5,585 bases of DNA. Origin: Mucilaginibacter sp. (GTDB lineage: Bacteria > Bacteroidota > Bacteroidia > Sphingobacteriales > Sphingobacteriaceae). How positions within the stretch are numbered: the stretch's first letter is position 1; each line of letters begins with the position of its first letter. A model generated the notes under the pieces. The model was not told the DNA's origin. It worked only from the letters and a program-made list of their open reading frames with translations, and did no database searches. Made by a program: the position numbers and the translations under genes. The stretch lies in contig JAQBNY010000233.1 of assembly GCA_028288315.1 (NCBI GenBank), positions 1-5,585 of the forward strand, written 5' to 3'. Positions 1 to 5,585 of this stretch are shown here, piece by piece.

Positions 1-759
1 AACCTTAAATGGAACGAAGTTGGCGCGGAAGTAATTATCGAGTCGACCGGGTTATTTTTAACTCAGGAAACTGCGCAAAAACATATTGATGCAGGTGCTA
101 AGAAAGTTGTTATGAGTGCGCCTGCAAAGGATGACACTCCTACATTTGTAATGGGTGTTAACCACAAACAATTAAAAGCCAATCAAACAATTGTATCAAA
201 CGCATCATGTACTACCAACTGTTTAGCACCTATTGCTAAAGTATTAAATGATTCTTTTGGTATTGAAGAAGGCTTAATGAGCACAGTACACGCCGTAACT
301 GCAACTCAAAAAACAGTTGACAGCCCGTCTGCTAAAGACTGGAGAGGTGGCCGTGGTGCTTACCAAAACATTATCCCTTCATCAACAGGTGCTGCTAAAG
401 CGGTAACTTTGGTTATCCCTGATCTTAAAGGTAAATTAACAGGTATGTCATTCCGTGTTCCGGTTGCTGACGTTTCTGTAGTTGACTTAACTGTACGTTT
501 GAAAAAAGGTGCTTCTTATGACCAAATCAAAGCAGCAATGAAAACAGCATCAGAAGGCGAACTTAAAGGAATCTTAGGTTATACCGAAGATGATGTAGTA
601 TCAGAAGATTTTAAAGGCGATTCACGCACATCAATATGTGATGCAAAAGCAGGTATCGCATTAAATGACAACTTTGTTAAAGTTGTATCATGGTACGATA
701 ACGAATGGGGTTATTCAAACAAATTGATTGACTTAGTTCAAGAAATAGGCAAAATTTAA
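1..759 (+). CDS. gap: Glyceraldehyde-3-phosphate dehydrogenase, type I (5' end outside window)
   Basis: This cytoplasmic enzyme oxidises glyceraldehyde 3-phosphate to 1,3-bisphosphoglycerate with NAD in glycolysis (family knowledge). The frame is open from base 1, so the ATG at 112 is only an internal methionine; 252 residues are visible and about 80 N-terminal residues, including most of the NAD-binding fold, are missing compared with the usual ~335. Visible motifs are the end of the Rossmann part (EVIIESTGLF), the active-site signature SNASCTTNC with the catalytic cysteine at codon 208-210, the partner histidine in STVHAVT at 289-291, the phosphate-site segment SSTGAAKAV, and the C-terminal WYDNEWGYSNK. 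All expected residues are present, so the gene looks intact. It ends with TAA and is followed by a hairpin terminator. Cofactor preference cannot be judged because the residues near position 32 are outside the window. Confidence 0.97.
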   Translation, partial: NLKWNEVGAEVIIESTGLFLTQETAQKHIDAGAKKVVMSAPAKDDTPTFVMGVNHKQLKANQTIVSNASCTTNCLAPIAKVLNDSFGIEEGLMSTVHAVTATQKTVDSPSAKDWRGGRGAYQNIIPSSTGAAKAVTLVIPDLKGKLTGMSFRVPVADVSVVDLTVRLKKGASYDQIKAAMKTASEGELKGILGYTEDDVVSEDFKGDSRTSICDAKAGIALNDNFVKVVSWYDNEWGYSNKLIDLVQEIGKI

Positions 760-780
760 TTAAATAAGCCTTTTATATTA

Positions 781-809
781 CAAAGCCTCCTGAGTTTCGG
801 GAGGCTTTG
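781..809 (+). terminator. Hairpin terminator after gap
   Basis: A perfect 10-bp inverted repeat, CAAAGCCTCC at 781-790 and GGAGGCTTTG at 800-809, encloses a 9-nt loop and begins 22 nt after the gap stop codon. It is followed by CTGTTTTAT, a weak T tract. The stem and its position fit a Rho-independent terminator ending the gap transcript before the transposase; the short T run lowers certainty about efficiency. Confidence 0.8.
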
Positions 810-875
810 CTGTTTTATATCATTGTTGCTTTCACCTTGCCCTCTTTCTCCATCGGCAACTTAACTCACTTCCTC

Positions 876-1420
876 ATGAGAATAATTATTACTTTAGTTT
901 GTGGAGTTAAACATAGTTTATTTTATACCGTTGCTATAGTTGATTGGATGCCACTTATCAACACGAATAGGTTTAAGCATATTGTTATGGATAGCCTCAT
1001 CTATCTTATTAAAAAGAATAAATTAAAAGTATACGGATTTGTAATAATGCCGAATCATATTCATATTATTGGGAAAACATTGCTTTGAACGGAAAAGAAA
1101 TGCCATATATAAGTTTTATGAAATTTACCGGACATCAGTTCTTAGAAGAGCTCAGAAACTCAAATGATCATTTATTAAACAAATTCAAGATTCCCGGTGA
1201 CGACAGGAAACATCAGTTCTGGCAAAAGAAAGGGTTAAGTAAAATAATGTATAATAAAGAAGTTGTAGAACAAAAGCTAAACTACATTCACTTGAACCCA
1301 TTGCAAGCTCATTGGAATTTAGTAATTGATCCGAACGACTATTATTTTTCATCTTGCTCATTTTATGAACAAGAAGATAGACGATTTGATTGGTTAACGG
1401 ATTACAGGGATACTTTTTAG
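876..1420 (+). pseudogene. REP-associated tyrosine transposase (RAYT, IS200-like Y1 family), frameshifted
   Basis: RAYTs are single-strand DNA endonucleases related to IS200/IS605 transposases that act on REP hairpins (family knowledge). Two frames carry the halves of one protein. The first has FYTVAIVDWM and then VMPNHIHII, the HUH metal site (codons 1056-1064); it stops at 1086-1088. The second, one base out of phase, has FMKFTGHQFL, KHQFWQKKG and KLNYIHLNPLQ with the likely catalytic tyrosine at 1283-1285, and stops at 1418-1420. Adding one T after base 1070 joins them as one 181-residue frame and restores HII-W, matching the HLIW usual in Bacteroidota relatives; 181 is about the normal length. 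ATG 876 is chosen because a TTG at 807 lies inside the gap terminator; the first ~14 residues do not resemble the family, so the true 5' end may be decayed. As it stands, HUH and tyrosine are on separate polypeptides, so it is probably inactive. Confidence 0.85.
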
Positions 1421-1514
1421 GATAGTGTAAGTGGCGGTGAGGACACCACCACCAGGAATATTTTCCTACTTTTCGATGTCTCCACCAAAGTTTGTCGTCT
1501 GTGTTTTTTGCAAT

Positions 1515-1536
1515 GTGGCGGTGAAGACACCGCCAC
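1515..1536. repeat. Hairpin A of repeat unit 2 (perfect 9-bp stem)
   Basis: Arms GTGGCGGTG (1515-1523) and CACCGCCAC (1528-1536) pair perfectly around the loop AAGA. The GTGG at the foot resembles the GTAG/GTGG tetranucleotide known at the foot of REP palindromes. The same hairpin in unit 1 (1431-1452) keeps 8 of 9 pairs, and in units 3 and 4 it is largely decayed. Confidence 0.85.
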
Positions 1537-1559
1537 AAGGAATATAGATAAACTCCTAC

Positions 1560-1581
1560 TTTTCGGTGTCACCACCGAAAA
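1560..1581. repeat. Hairpin B of repeat unit 2 (perfect 9-bp stem)
   Basis: Arms TTTTCGGTG (1560-1568) and CACCGAAAA (1573-1581) pair perfectly around the loop TCAC. It shares the inner CGGTG/CACCG core and the 4-nt loop length with hairpin A, but the outer stem is A/T instead of GTGG/CCAC. Unit 1 has a degraded counterpart near 1470-1490. Confidence 0.8.
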
Positions 1582-1733
1582 TCGCCGCCTTGTATTTTTT
1601 GAAATGTGACGGCGAAGACACCCCACCAGGAATATTCTCTTTTTCCCTGTCCTCACCAAATTCCCCGATCTATATTTATAAACAATGAAGCGGTGATTAC
1701 AGCCACCAGGAATATTCTCCCTTTCGATGTCAC

Positions 1734-1925
1734 TTACATCAACTCCCCATCGTTTTTCACATGGTAAGTTTTATATGCCATATAGTATAACAATATTGTA
1801 GGTACAATATAAAACAATGCGCCCTGGCTTTTAACATTCGGGTAAGCGGCAATTATTTCGTATATTAATAATACTAAAGCAACAGTACCGCCAATAAGAT
1901 ATAAATAAAAAAACTTGCCACTCAT
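1734..1925 (-). CDS. Small two-helix membrane protein, unknown function
   Basis: I do not recognise a family. The 63-residue product has two hydrophobic stretches likely to cross the membrane, about residues 6-27 (LYLIGGTVALVLLIYEII) and 36-52 (ALFYIVPTILLYYMAY), joined by a short polar loop (YPNVKSQG), and a charged end (KNDGE). No cleavable signal peptide or catalytic motif is seen. It starts 11 bp after the glgB stop on the same strand, so it is probably the last gene of the glgB transcript. ATG 1925 is the only reasonable start; no clear Shine-Dalgarno sequence is seen, as is common in Bacteroidota. The TAA stop and last codon fall inside the fourth repeat unit. The membrane-protein composition and tight spacing support a real gene; any link to glycogen is only by position. 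Confidence 0.7.
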   Translation of the reverse strand: MSGKFFYLYLIGGTVALVLLIYEIIAAYPNVKSQGALFYIVPTILLYYMAYKTYHVKNDGELM

Positions 1926-1936
1926 ATTGTAAATAT

Positions 1937-4093
1937 TTACTTGGCCCTAGCTGATTTTGCTTTTTTAGTTTCTAATTCTTTTGTAGCTTCTTTTTTAAAT
2001 ATGGCCGTGCCTAATGGCGGAGCAGTTATACGTATAGAATTATCTCTACCATGCCATGCTTCCGGTTCAGATGCAATCGGGTCAAAGTTAATCAATCCAC
2101 TACCCCAATATTTCTCATGGTCAGAGTTGAATATTTCCTGCCACTCCCCTGCTGCAGGCACCCCCACTCGATAGTTATAATGCGTAACCGGGGTCATATT
2201 AAATACAATAAGCAGGTCATTTTCTGTATCAATCCCCTTACGGATGTAAGCTATAACAGAATCATCCAGATTACTGGCATCAACCCATTCAAAGCCCGTC
2301 CAGTCAAAACTTTTTTCGTATAGCGCGGGCTCGGTTTTGTATAAATTATTTAACGCTTTAACCGTTTCCTTTATCCCCTGATGACTCTCGTACTGCAATA
2401 AATGCCAATCTAATGATTTCCGGTAGTCCCACTCAGCATTTTGTCCAAACTCGCCGCCCATGAACAATAATTTGCTACCCGGATGAGTGAACATATAGCT
2501 ATACATCAATCGCAGGTTAGCAAAACGCTGCCAGTCATCGCCCGGCATTTTCCCTAACATTGAACCTTTACCATACACAACCTCATCATGCGAAAACGGC
2601 AGCATAAAGTTTTCTGTAAAGGCATATATCAAACTAAACGTAAATTGGTTTAGGTGATACCTACGATATATCGGATCATGTGAGAAATAATTTATAGTAT
2701 CGTGCATCCAGCCCATCATCCATTTCATACCAAAACCTAAGCCGCCTGTATAAACCGGGCGGCTTACGCCTGTAAATGATGTTGATTCCTCGGCAATGGT
2801 TTGTACATCAGGAAAGTTGCTATAAACGGTGGCATTAAACTCTTTAAGGAAGGATATTGCTTCCAAATTCTCATTCCCGCCGAAAACGTTTGGCTCCCAC
2901 TCGCCATGATTACGTGAATAATCAAGGTAAAGCATTGAAGCTACGGCATCTACACGCAGGCCGTCAACATGGTAACGCTCCAGCCAAAACAAAGCATTGC
3001 TTATTAAAAAAGCGCGAACTTCGTTACGCCCATAATTAAAAATGTATGATTTCCAGTCGGGATGAAACCCTTTGCGTACATCAGCATGTTCGTACAAATG
3101 TGTACCATCAAAATTATATAACCCATGTGCATCACCCGGAAAATGCGAAGGTACCCAGTCTAATATTACACCTATCCCGTCTTTGTGAAACTGCTCAACA
3201 AGATACATTAGGTCTTGCGGGGTGCCATATCGGGAGGAAGCTGCAAAAAAACCGGTAATCTGATACCCCCAGCTTGGATAGAATGGATGCTCCATTATCG
3301 GCATAAACTCTACATGCGTAAAGCCCATTTCCTTAACGTAGGGTACTAAAGTATCTGCAAGCTGGCGGTAGCTCAAAAACTCATCAGGGCTCTCCGGACT
3401 ACGTGCCCATGAACCTATGTGCATTTCATATACCGAATATGGCTTATTTAAAGCTGTATATTGATGTCTATCTGCCATCCACTGCTTATCATCCCATTCA
3501 TAATAAGTATCGGCAACTATAGATGCCGTATTAGGTGGGAGTTCCCAGCGCAGGGCAAACGGATCTGCTTTTTCCAGATCTTCGCCTGTAGATGATTTGA
3601 TGTAATATTTGTAAACTTCGCCAACACCAACATTTGGTATAAAACCCTCCCAAATACCAGATGCATCCCATCGATAATTTAATGTGTGCGAACCTTTATT
3701 CCAACCGTTAAAATTGCCAATTACCGATACATATTGCGCATTAGGCGCCCAAACAGCAAAATAAGTACCTACAACACTTTTATGCTCAACCACGTGCGAA
3801 CCCAACTTTTCATAAAGCTTAAAATGCTTTCCGGACTTAAACAGGTCTATATCAAAATCAGTAAAACGGCTATATGGTTCAACAGTTTTCAGCTCATTAT
3901 TTTCAATGATCTCTACCGTTGCAGACTTTTTAGCGGATGCAGCTTTTTTTACAACTGGTTTCTTGGATATTTTAATATCCTCTGATTCCGGCCAGGCACC
4001 TTCTTTGTCAACTTTTGGCTTAGTTTCCTTTTTAGCCTTTATAGGTTTTGATTCCTTTAGTTCAGCATCGGTTTTTTTAGTTTGCTTTGCCAT
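1937..4093 (-). CDS. glgB: 1,4-alpha-glucan (glycogen) branching enzyme, GH13
   Basis: This cytoplasmic enzyme cuts an alpha-1,4-glucan chain and rejoins it by an alpha-1,6 bond, making the branches of glycogen. The 718-residue product has a lysine-rich tail (1-70), a CBM48 domain (about 90-180, with GTYFAVWAPNA and VIGNFNGW), the GH13 barrel (about 215-610) and a C-terminal beta domain (about 615-700). Barrel motifs are WGYQITGFFA, DWVPSHFPGD (312-321), DGLRVDAVASM with nucleophile D382, TIAEEST with acid/base E435, and FSHDEVVYGKGSM with D503; these correspond to E. coli D405, E458 and D526. The active site is complete. The start is set by M1: there is no other methionine before residue 207, beyond the CBM48. 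Unlike E. coli GlgB there is no second N-terminal beta module; the lysine-rich tail takes its place, and a second basic tail ends the protein (700-718). A small membrane protein follows 11 bp downstream. Its own promoter probably lies in 4094-4217. Confidence 0.97.
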   Translation of the reverse strand: MAKQTKKTDAELKESKPIKAKKETKPKVDKEGAWPESEDIKISKKPVVKKAASAKKSATVEIIENNELKTVEPYSRFTDFDIDLFKSGKHFKLYEKLGSHVVEHKSVVGTYFAVWAPNAQYVSVIGNFNGWNKGSHTLNYRWDASGIWEGFIPNVGVGEVYKYYIKSSTGEDLEKADPFALRWELPPNTASIVADTYYEWDDKQWMADRHQYTALNKPYSVYEMHIGSWARSPESPDEFLSYRQLADTLVPYVKEMGFTHVEFMPIMEHPFYPSWGYQITGFFAASSRYGTPQDLMYLVEQFHKDGIGVILDWVPSHFPGDAHGLYNFDGTHLYEHADVRKGFHPDWKSYIFNYGRNEVRAFLISNALFWLERYHVDGLRVDAVASMLYLDYSRNHGEWEPNVFGGNENLEAISFLKEFNATVYSNFPDVQTIAEESTSFTGVSRPVYTGGLGFGMKWMMGWMHDTINYFSHDPIYRRYHLNQFTFSLIYAFTENFMLPFSHDEVVYGKGSMLGKMPGDDWQRFANLRLMYSYMFTHPGSKLLFMGGEFGQNAEWDYRKSLDWHLLQYESHQGIKETVKALNNLYKTEPALYEKSFDWTGFEWVDASNLDDSVIAYIRKGIDTENDLLIVFNMTPVTHYNYRVGVPAAGEWQEIFNSDHEKYWGSGLINFDPIASEPEAWHGRDNSIRITAPPLGTAIFKKEATKELETKKAKSARAK

Positions 4094-4149
4094 ATTTGGT
4101 AGCGTTTGAGCGCTTAAGTTAATTGGTTCCGTGGAAAATCCCTGTTATT

Positions 4150-4157
4150 CAAATATA
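4150..4157 (-). promoter_or_regulatory. Candidate glgB promoter -7 box (Bacteroidota type)
   Basis: On the minus strand these bases read TATATTTG, an exact match to the Bacteroidota -7 consensus TAnnTTTG, and would give a leader of roughly 50 nt before the glgB start at 4093. No convincing TTTG -33 box is seen at the usual ~19-bp spacing, so the call rests on the -7 box and position alone. Confidence 0.4.
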
Positions 4158-4188
4158 TCATTATTGAACAGATATATCATCATGAACA
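4153..4188. repeat. Tandem direct repeat in the glgB upstream region
   Basis: The sequence ATATATCAT is followed by TGAACA twice: ATATATCAT at 4153-4161 with TGAACA at 4165-4170, and ATATATCAT at 4172-4180 with TGAACA at 4183-4188, so gaps are 3 and 2 nt and the period is about 19 nt. The first copy overlaps the candidate -7 box. Two helical-phase copies at a promoter could be a regulator site, but the region is AT-rich and no regulator is identified. Confidence 0.45.
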
Positions 4189-4203
4189 TACAATATGGGC
4201 AGA

Positions 4204-4218
4204 TGTTTACATTAAACA
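4204..4218. promoter_or_regulatory. 15-bp palindrome, possible operator
   Basis: TGTTTA (4204-4209) and TAAACA (4213-4218) form a perfect inverted repeat around CAT. It lies about 50 bp upstream of the candidate glgB -7 box and touches the base of the terminator hairpin. The symmetry suits a dimeric DNA-binding protein, but AT-rich palindromes this short arise by chance, so this is a weak call. Confidence 0.25.
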
Positions 4219-4246
4219 AAAAAGGCAGTTTAAAACTGCCTTTTTT
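4218..4246 (-). terminator. Strong Rho-independent terminator after the GH31 gene
   Basis: GGCAGTT (4224-4230) pairs with AACTGCC (4234-4240) across a 3-nt loop, extended by A6 (4218-4223) against T6 (4241-4246). The A/T flanks put a U tract on either strand, so it could work in both directions. On the minus strand it begins directly after the GH31 stop codon (4248-4250), which makes it the terminator of that gene and separates it from glgB. No plus-strand gene ends here. Confidence 0.9.
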
Positions 4247-4247
4247 G

Positions 4248-5585
4248 TTATTTGAATACTTCTATTTGCTTAAAGTTTTTTCTAAACTTAAACTCATAAG
4301 TCTTATCGGGATTAGAACTGATGGTGGCTATATCCTTTCCATCGGCTACAACTTTTGATGGCTTAAACGGCAAGCCATTTATTTTAAAGTGATAGCCCTC
4401 ATAACGTGGCGTGTACAAACCTTCCATACTTTGCTGTATAGTTAGCTTTTCGGCCGTACCCTTTATTACGAATTTTTTCTCCAGATAAATATCCTGTTCA
4501 TAAGCAAATGTTTCACCATAGTCTTCAAACAAGAAAGAATTTACCTCGTAATTGCTATAAAAGATATTTAGTTTAACCTCTTCAATTTCTCGTTCGTTAG
4601 TGTATTGCATTACCGGATATTCGGGTATTACTGATCCGGCTTTAACAAATATCGGGATGGTGTCTAATGGTGTATGCACAACTATTTCTTTGCCGCCTTC
4701 AATTACCTCTAAACTCCACCAGTTGTACCATGTACCTTTAGGTAGGTAAACCTTGCGGCTTTGCTGGCCTGGTTCTAATACCGGGCAAATGAGTATTTTA
4801 TCGCCATAAGTAAATTCGTCCTGGCGAAAGTGATTACCTATTGTGTCCTGCTCAAGCATTACTACGGGCCTAAGTATAGGAAAACCATACCTATGATGCT
4901 CCCAAAAAGCCGAGTACAAATATGGCAATAAGCGATAGCGCAGCTCAATAAATTTACGGTTGATGGAGGTAAATGGCTCGCCAAAGCTCCATGGCTCGCG
5001 TTCTTTTGTATCACCGGCAGAGTGTGCACGCATAAATGGCGAAAAAGCACCCATTTGTATCCACCTGGTAAACAGCTCGCCATCCGGTTCGCCGCTAAAG
5101 CCACCAATATCAGTTCCACAGAATGAAATACCAGAAACTGATAGGCGTTGTAACTGGATATTACCCAGTTTAAGATGTTCCCATGATGCTACGTTATCTC
5201 CTGTCCAAACGGATGAATAACGCTGTACGCCTGAATAACCTGCGCGGGTTATAGTGAACGGACGCTTATTTTTCATTTGCTTGCGCAAACCTTCATAAGT
5301 GGCACGTACCATTTGCATACCATAAACATTATGAGCTTTACGGTGCGATCCGCGGTAACCATCATACTGGTGGCGCACATCATCAGGGAAAGTACCCGAA
5401 CCAAATACTGCAGGCTCGTTCATATCGTTCCAAACACCGGCAACCCCTGTTTCGACCAGGTCATCAAACAAATCGCCCCACCATTCGCGTACCTCCGGGT
5501 TGGTAAAATCAGGAAACTGGCAACGACCAGGCCAAACATGGCCCTCCATAAAGTAATCATCACTTCGGCGGCAAAAATATCTATT
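4248..5585 (-). CDS. GH31 family alpha-glucosidase (N-terminal part outside window)
   Basis: GH31 alpha-glucosidases release glucose from the non-reducing ends of alpha-glucans with retention of configuration. The frame stays open to the right edge, upstream of the internal ATG at 5549, with residues YFCRR before it, so 445 C-terminal residues are visible, a little over half of a usual ~800-residue enzyme. Motifs in order are GHVWPGRCQFPDFTNPEV, GVWNDMNEPAVFG with the nucleophile aspartate at codon 5424-5426, TRAGYSGVQRYSSVWTGDN with the likely acid/base aspartate at 5196-5198, CGTDIGGFSG, and FMRAHSAGD with a substrate-binding histidine. From about visible residue 245 (ICPVLEPGQ, LPKGTWYNWW) the chain moves into the C-terminal beta-sandwich domains. 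All catalytic residues are present. The exact substrate (maltose, longer glucans, isomaltose) cannot be told, nor whether a signal peptide exists, because the start is missing. It lies upstream of glgB on the same strand but ends in its own terminator. Confidence 0.95.
   Translation of the reverse strand, partial: NRYFCRRSDDYFMEGHVWPGRCQFPDFTNPEVREWWGDLFDDLVETGVAGVWNDMNEPAVFGSGTFPDDVRHQYDGYRGSHRKAHNVYGMQMVRATYEGLRKQMKNKRPFTITRAGYSGVQRYSSVWTGDNVASWEHLKLGNIQLQRLSVSGISFCGTDIGGFSGEPDGELFTRWIQMGAFSPFMRAHSAGDTKEREPWSFGEPFTSINRKFIELRYRLLPYLYSAFWEHHRYGFPILRPVVMLEQDTIGNHFRQDEFTYGDKILICPVLEPGQQSRKVYLPKGTWYNWWSLEVIEGGKEIVVHTPLDTIPIFVKAGSVIPEYPVMQYTNEREIEEVKLNIFYSNYEVNSFLFEDYGETFAYEQDIYLEKKFVIKGTAEKLTIQQSMEGLYTPRYEGYHFKINGLPFKPSKVVADGKDIATISSNPDKTYEFKFRKNFKQIEVFK

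Larger units (their letters stand above)
1431..1740. repeat. Four-unit tandem BIME-like hairpin array next to the transposase
   Basis: Four imperfect units follow one another at 1431-1514, 1515-1605, 1606-1686 and 1687-1740, the last cut short. Each starts with a GTGGCGGTGA-like sequence, runs through a conserved CCACCAGGAATATT (exact at 1449-1462, 1623-1636 and 1703-1716; two changes at 1533-1546), continues with a CTTTTCGRTGTC-like stretch, and, in the first three, ends with a T-rich linker closing in AAT. Each unit can form two small hairpins, best preserved in unit 2. GC-rich palindromes in an AT-rich intergenic region, 10 bp after a RAYT gene, are what a REP/BIME element and its mobiliser look like. 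The array fills the 313 bp between the transposase and the next gene; I see no believable gene in it. Its hairpins may also act as a transcription end for the convergent genes, but there is no clear T tract. Confidence 0.85.

Noticed and set aside
807..875. TTG at 807 as the transposase start
   Set aside because: It lies in the gap terminator stem and would add 23 residues unlike the family; ATG 876 gives a normal length once the frame is repaired.
1068..1090. Programmed -1 ribosomal frameshift joining the two transposase halves
   Set aside because: The direction is right, but GGG AAA ACA is not a canonical X XXY YYZ slippery heptamer, and slipping would need mismatched pairing. A single-base deletion also restores a family-like tryptophan, so it is the simpler explanation.
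1185..1659. Long minus-strand open frames across the repeat array (117 and 80 codons)
   Set aside because: They read through the transposase and the repeats, giving repetitive RH/KNT/WW-rich products that simply reflect the repeat units; no family resemblance.
1431..1740. CRISPR array
   Set aside because: Units are 80-90 bp and similar along their whole length, with no short identical repeats separated by unique spacers and no cas genes.
2857..3258. Plus-strand open frames opposite glgB
   Set aside because: They are antisense shadows of the glgB coding region, with no motifs; the same applies to those opposite other parts of glgB and of the GH31 gene.
4131..4358. 75-codon plus-strand frame across the glgB-GH31 gap
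   Set aside because: It runs through the terminator hairpin and antisense to the end of the GH31 gene, and its product has low complexity.
4862..5119. 85-codon minus-strand frame inside the GH31 gene
   Set aside because: It overlaps the GH31 coding sequence in another frame, where GH31 motifs are continuous.

Overview
The window looks like part of a chromosome from an AT-rich member of the Bacteroidota, most plausibly a Sphingobacteriaceae-type genome such as Pedobacter or Mucilaginibacter. This is inferred from protein style (GAPDH, GlgB, the transposase family), the lack of clear Shine-Dalgarno sequences, and a TAnnTTTG-type promoter box. It was not tested by any search.

Layout. (1) 1-759, + strand: the C-terminal three quarters of a glycolytic glyceraldehyde-3-phosphate dehydrogenase gene, cut by the left edge and followed by a hairpin terminator at 781-809. 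(2) 876-1420, + strand: an IS200-like REP-associated tyrosine transposase (RAYT), broken by one apparent single-base deletion right after its HUH motif. (3) 1431-1740: a tandem array of four 80-90 bp units, each carrying two small hairpins, starting 10 bp after the transposase stop. Transposase and array together look like a REP/BIME-type element seen with its own mobiliser. (4) 1734-1925, - strand: a 63-residue protein with two predicted membrane segments, whose stop codon lies inside the last repeat. (5) 1937-4093, - strand: a complete glycogen branching enzyme (glgB) with unusual lysine-rich tails at both ends. (6) 4094-4247: an intergenic region with a candidate glgB promoter, a tandem direct repeat, a 15-bp palindrome and a strong terminator-like hairpin. 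(7) 4248-5585, - strand: the C-terminal half of a GH31 alpha-glucosidase, cut by the right edge.

Functionally, GH31 and GlgB make an alpha-glucan metabolism neighbourhood: one enzyme builds alpha-1,6 branches and the other releases glucose from alpha-glucans. The GH31 terminator and the separate glgB promoter suggest the two are not simply one transcript. The gap gene and the glg genes converge, and the transposase with its hairpin array sits between them, a usual place for REP-type repeats. The most interesting part is 876-1740. No RNA gene or CRISPR array was seen.
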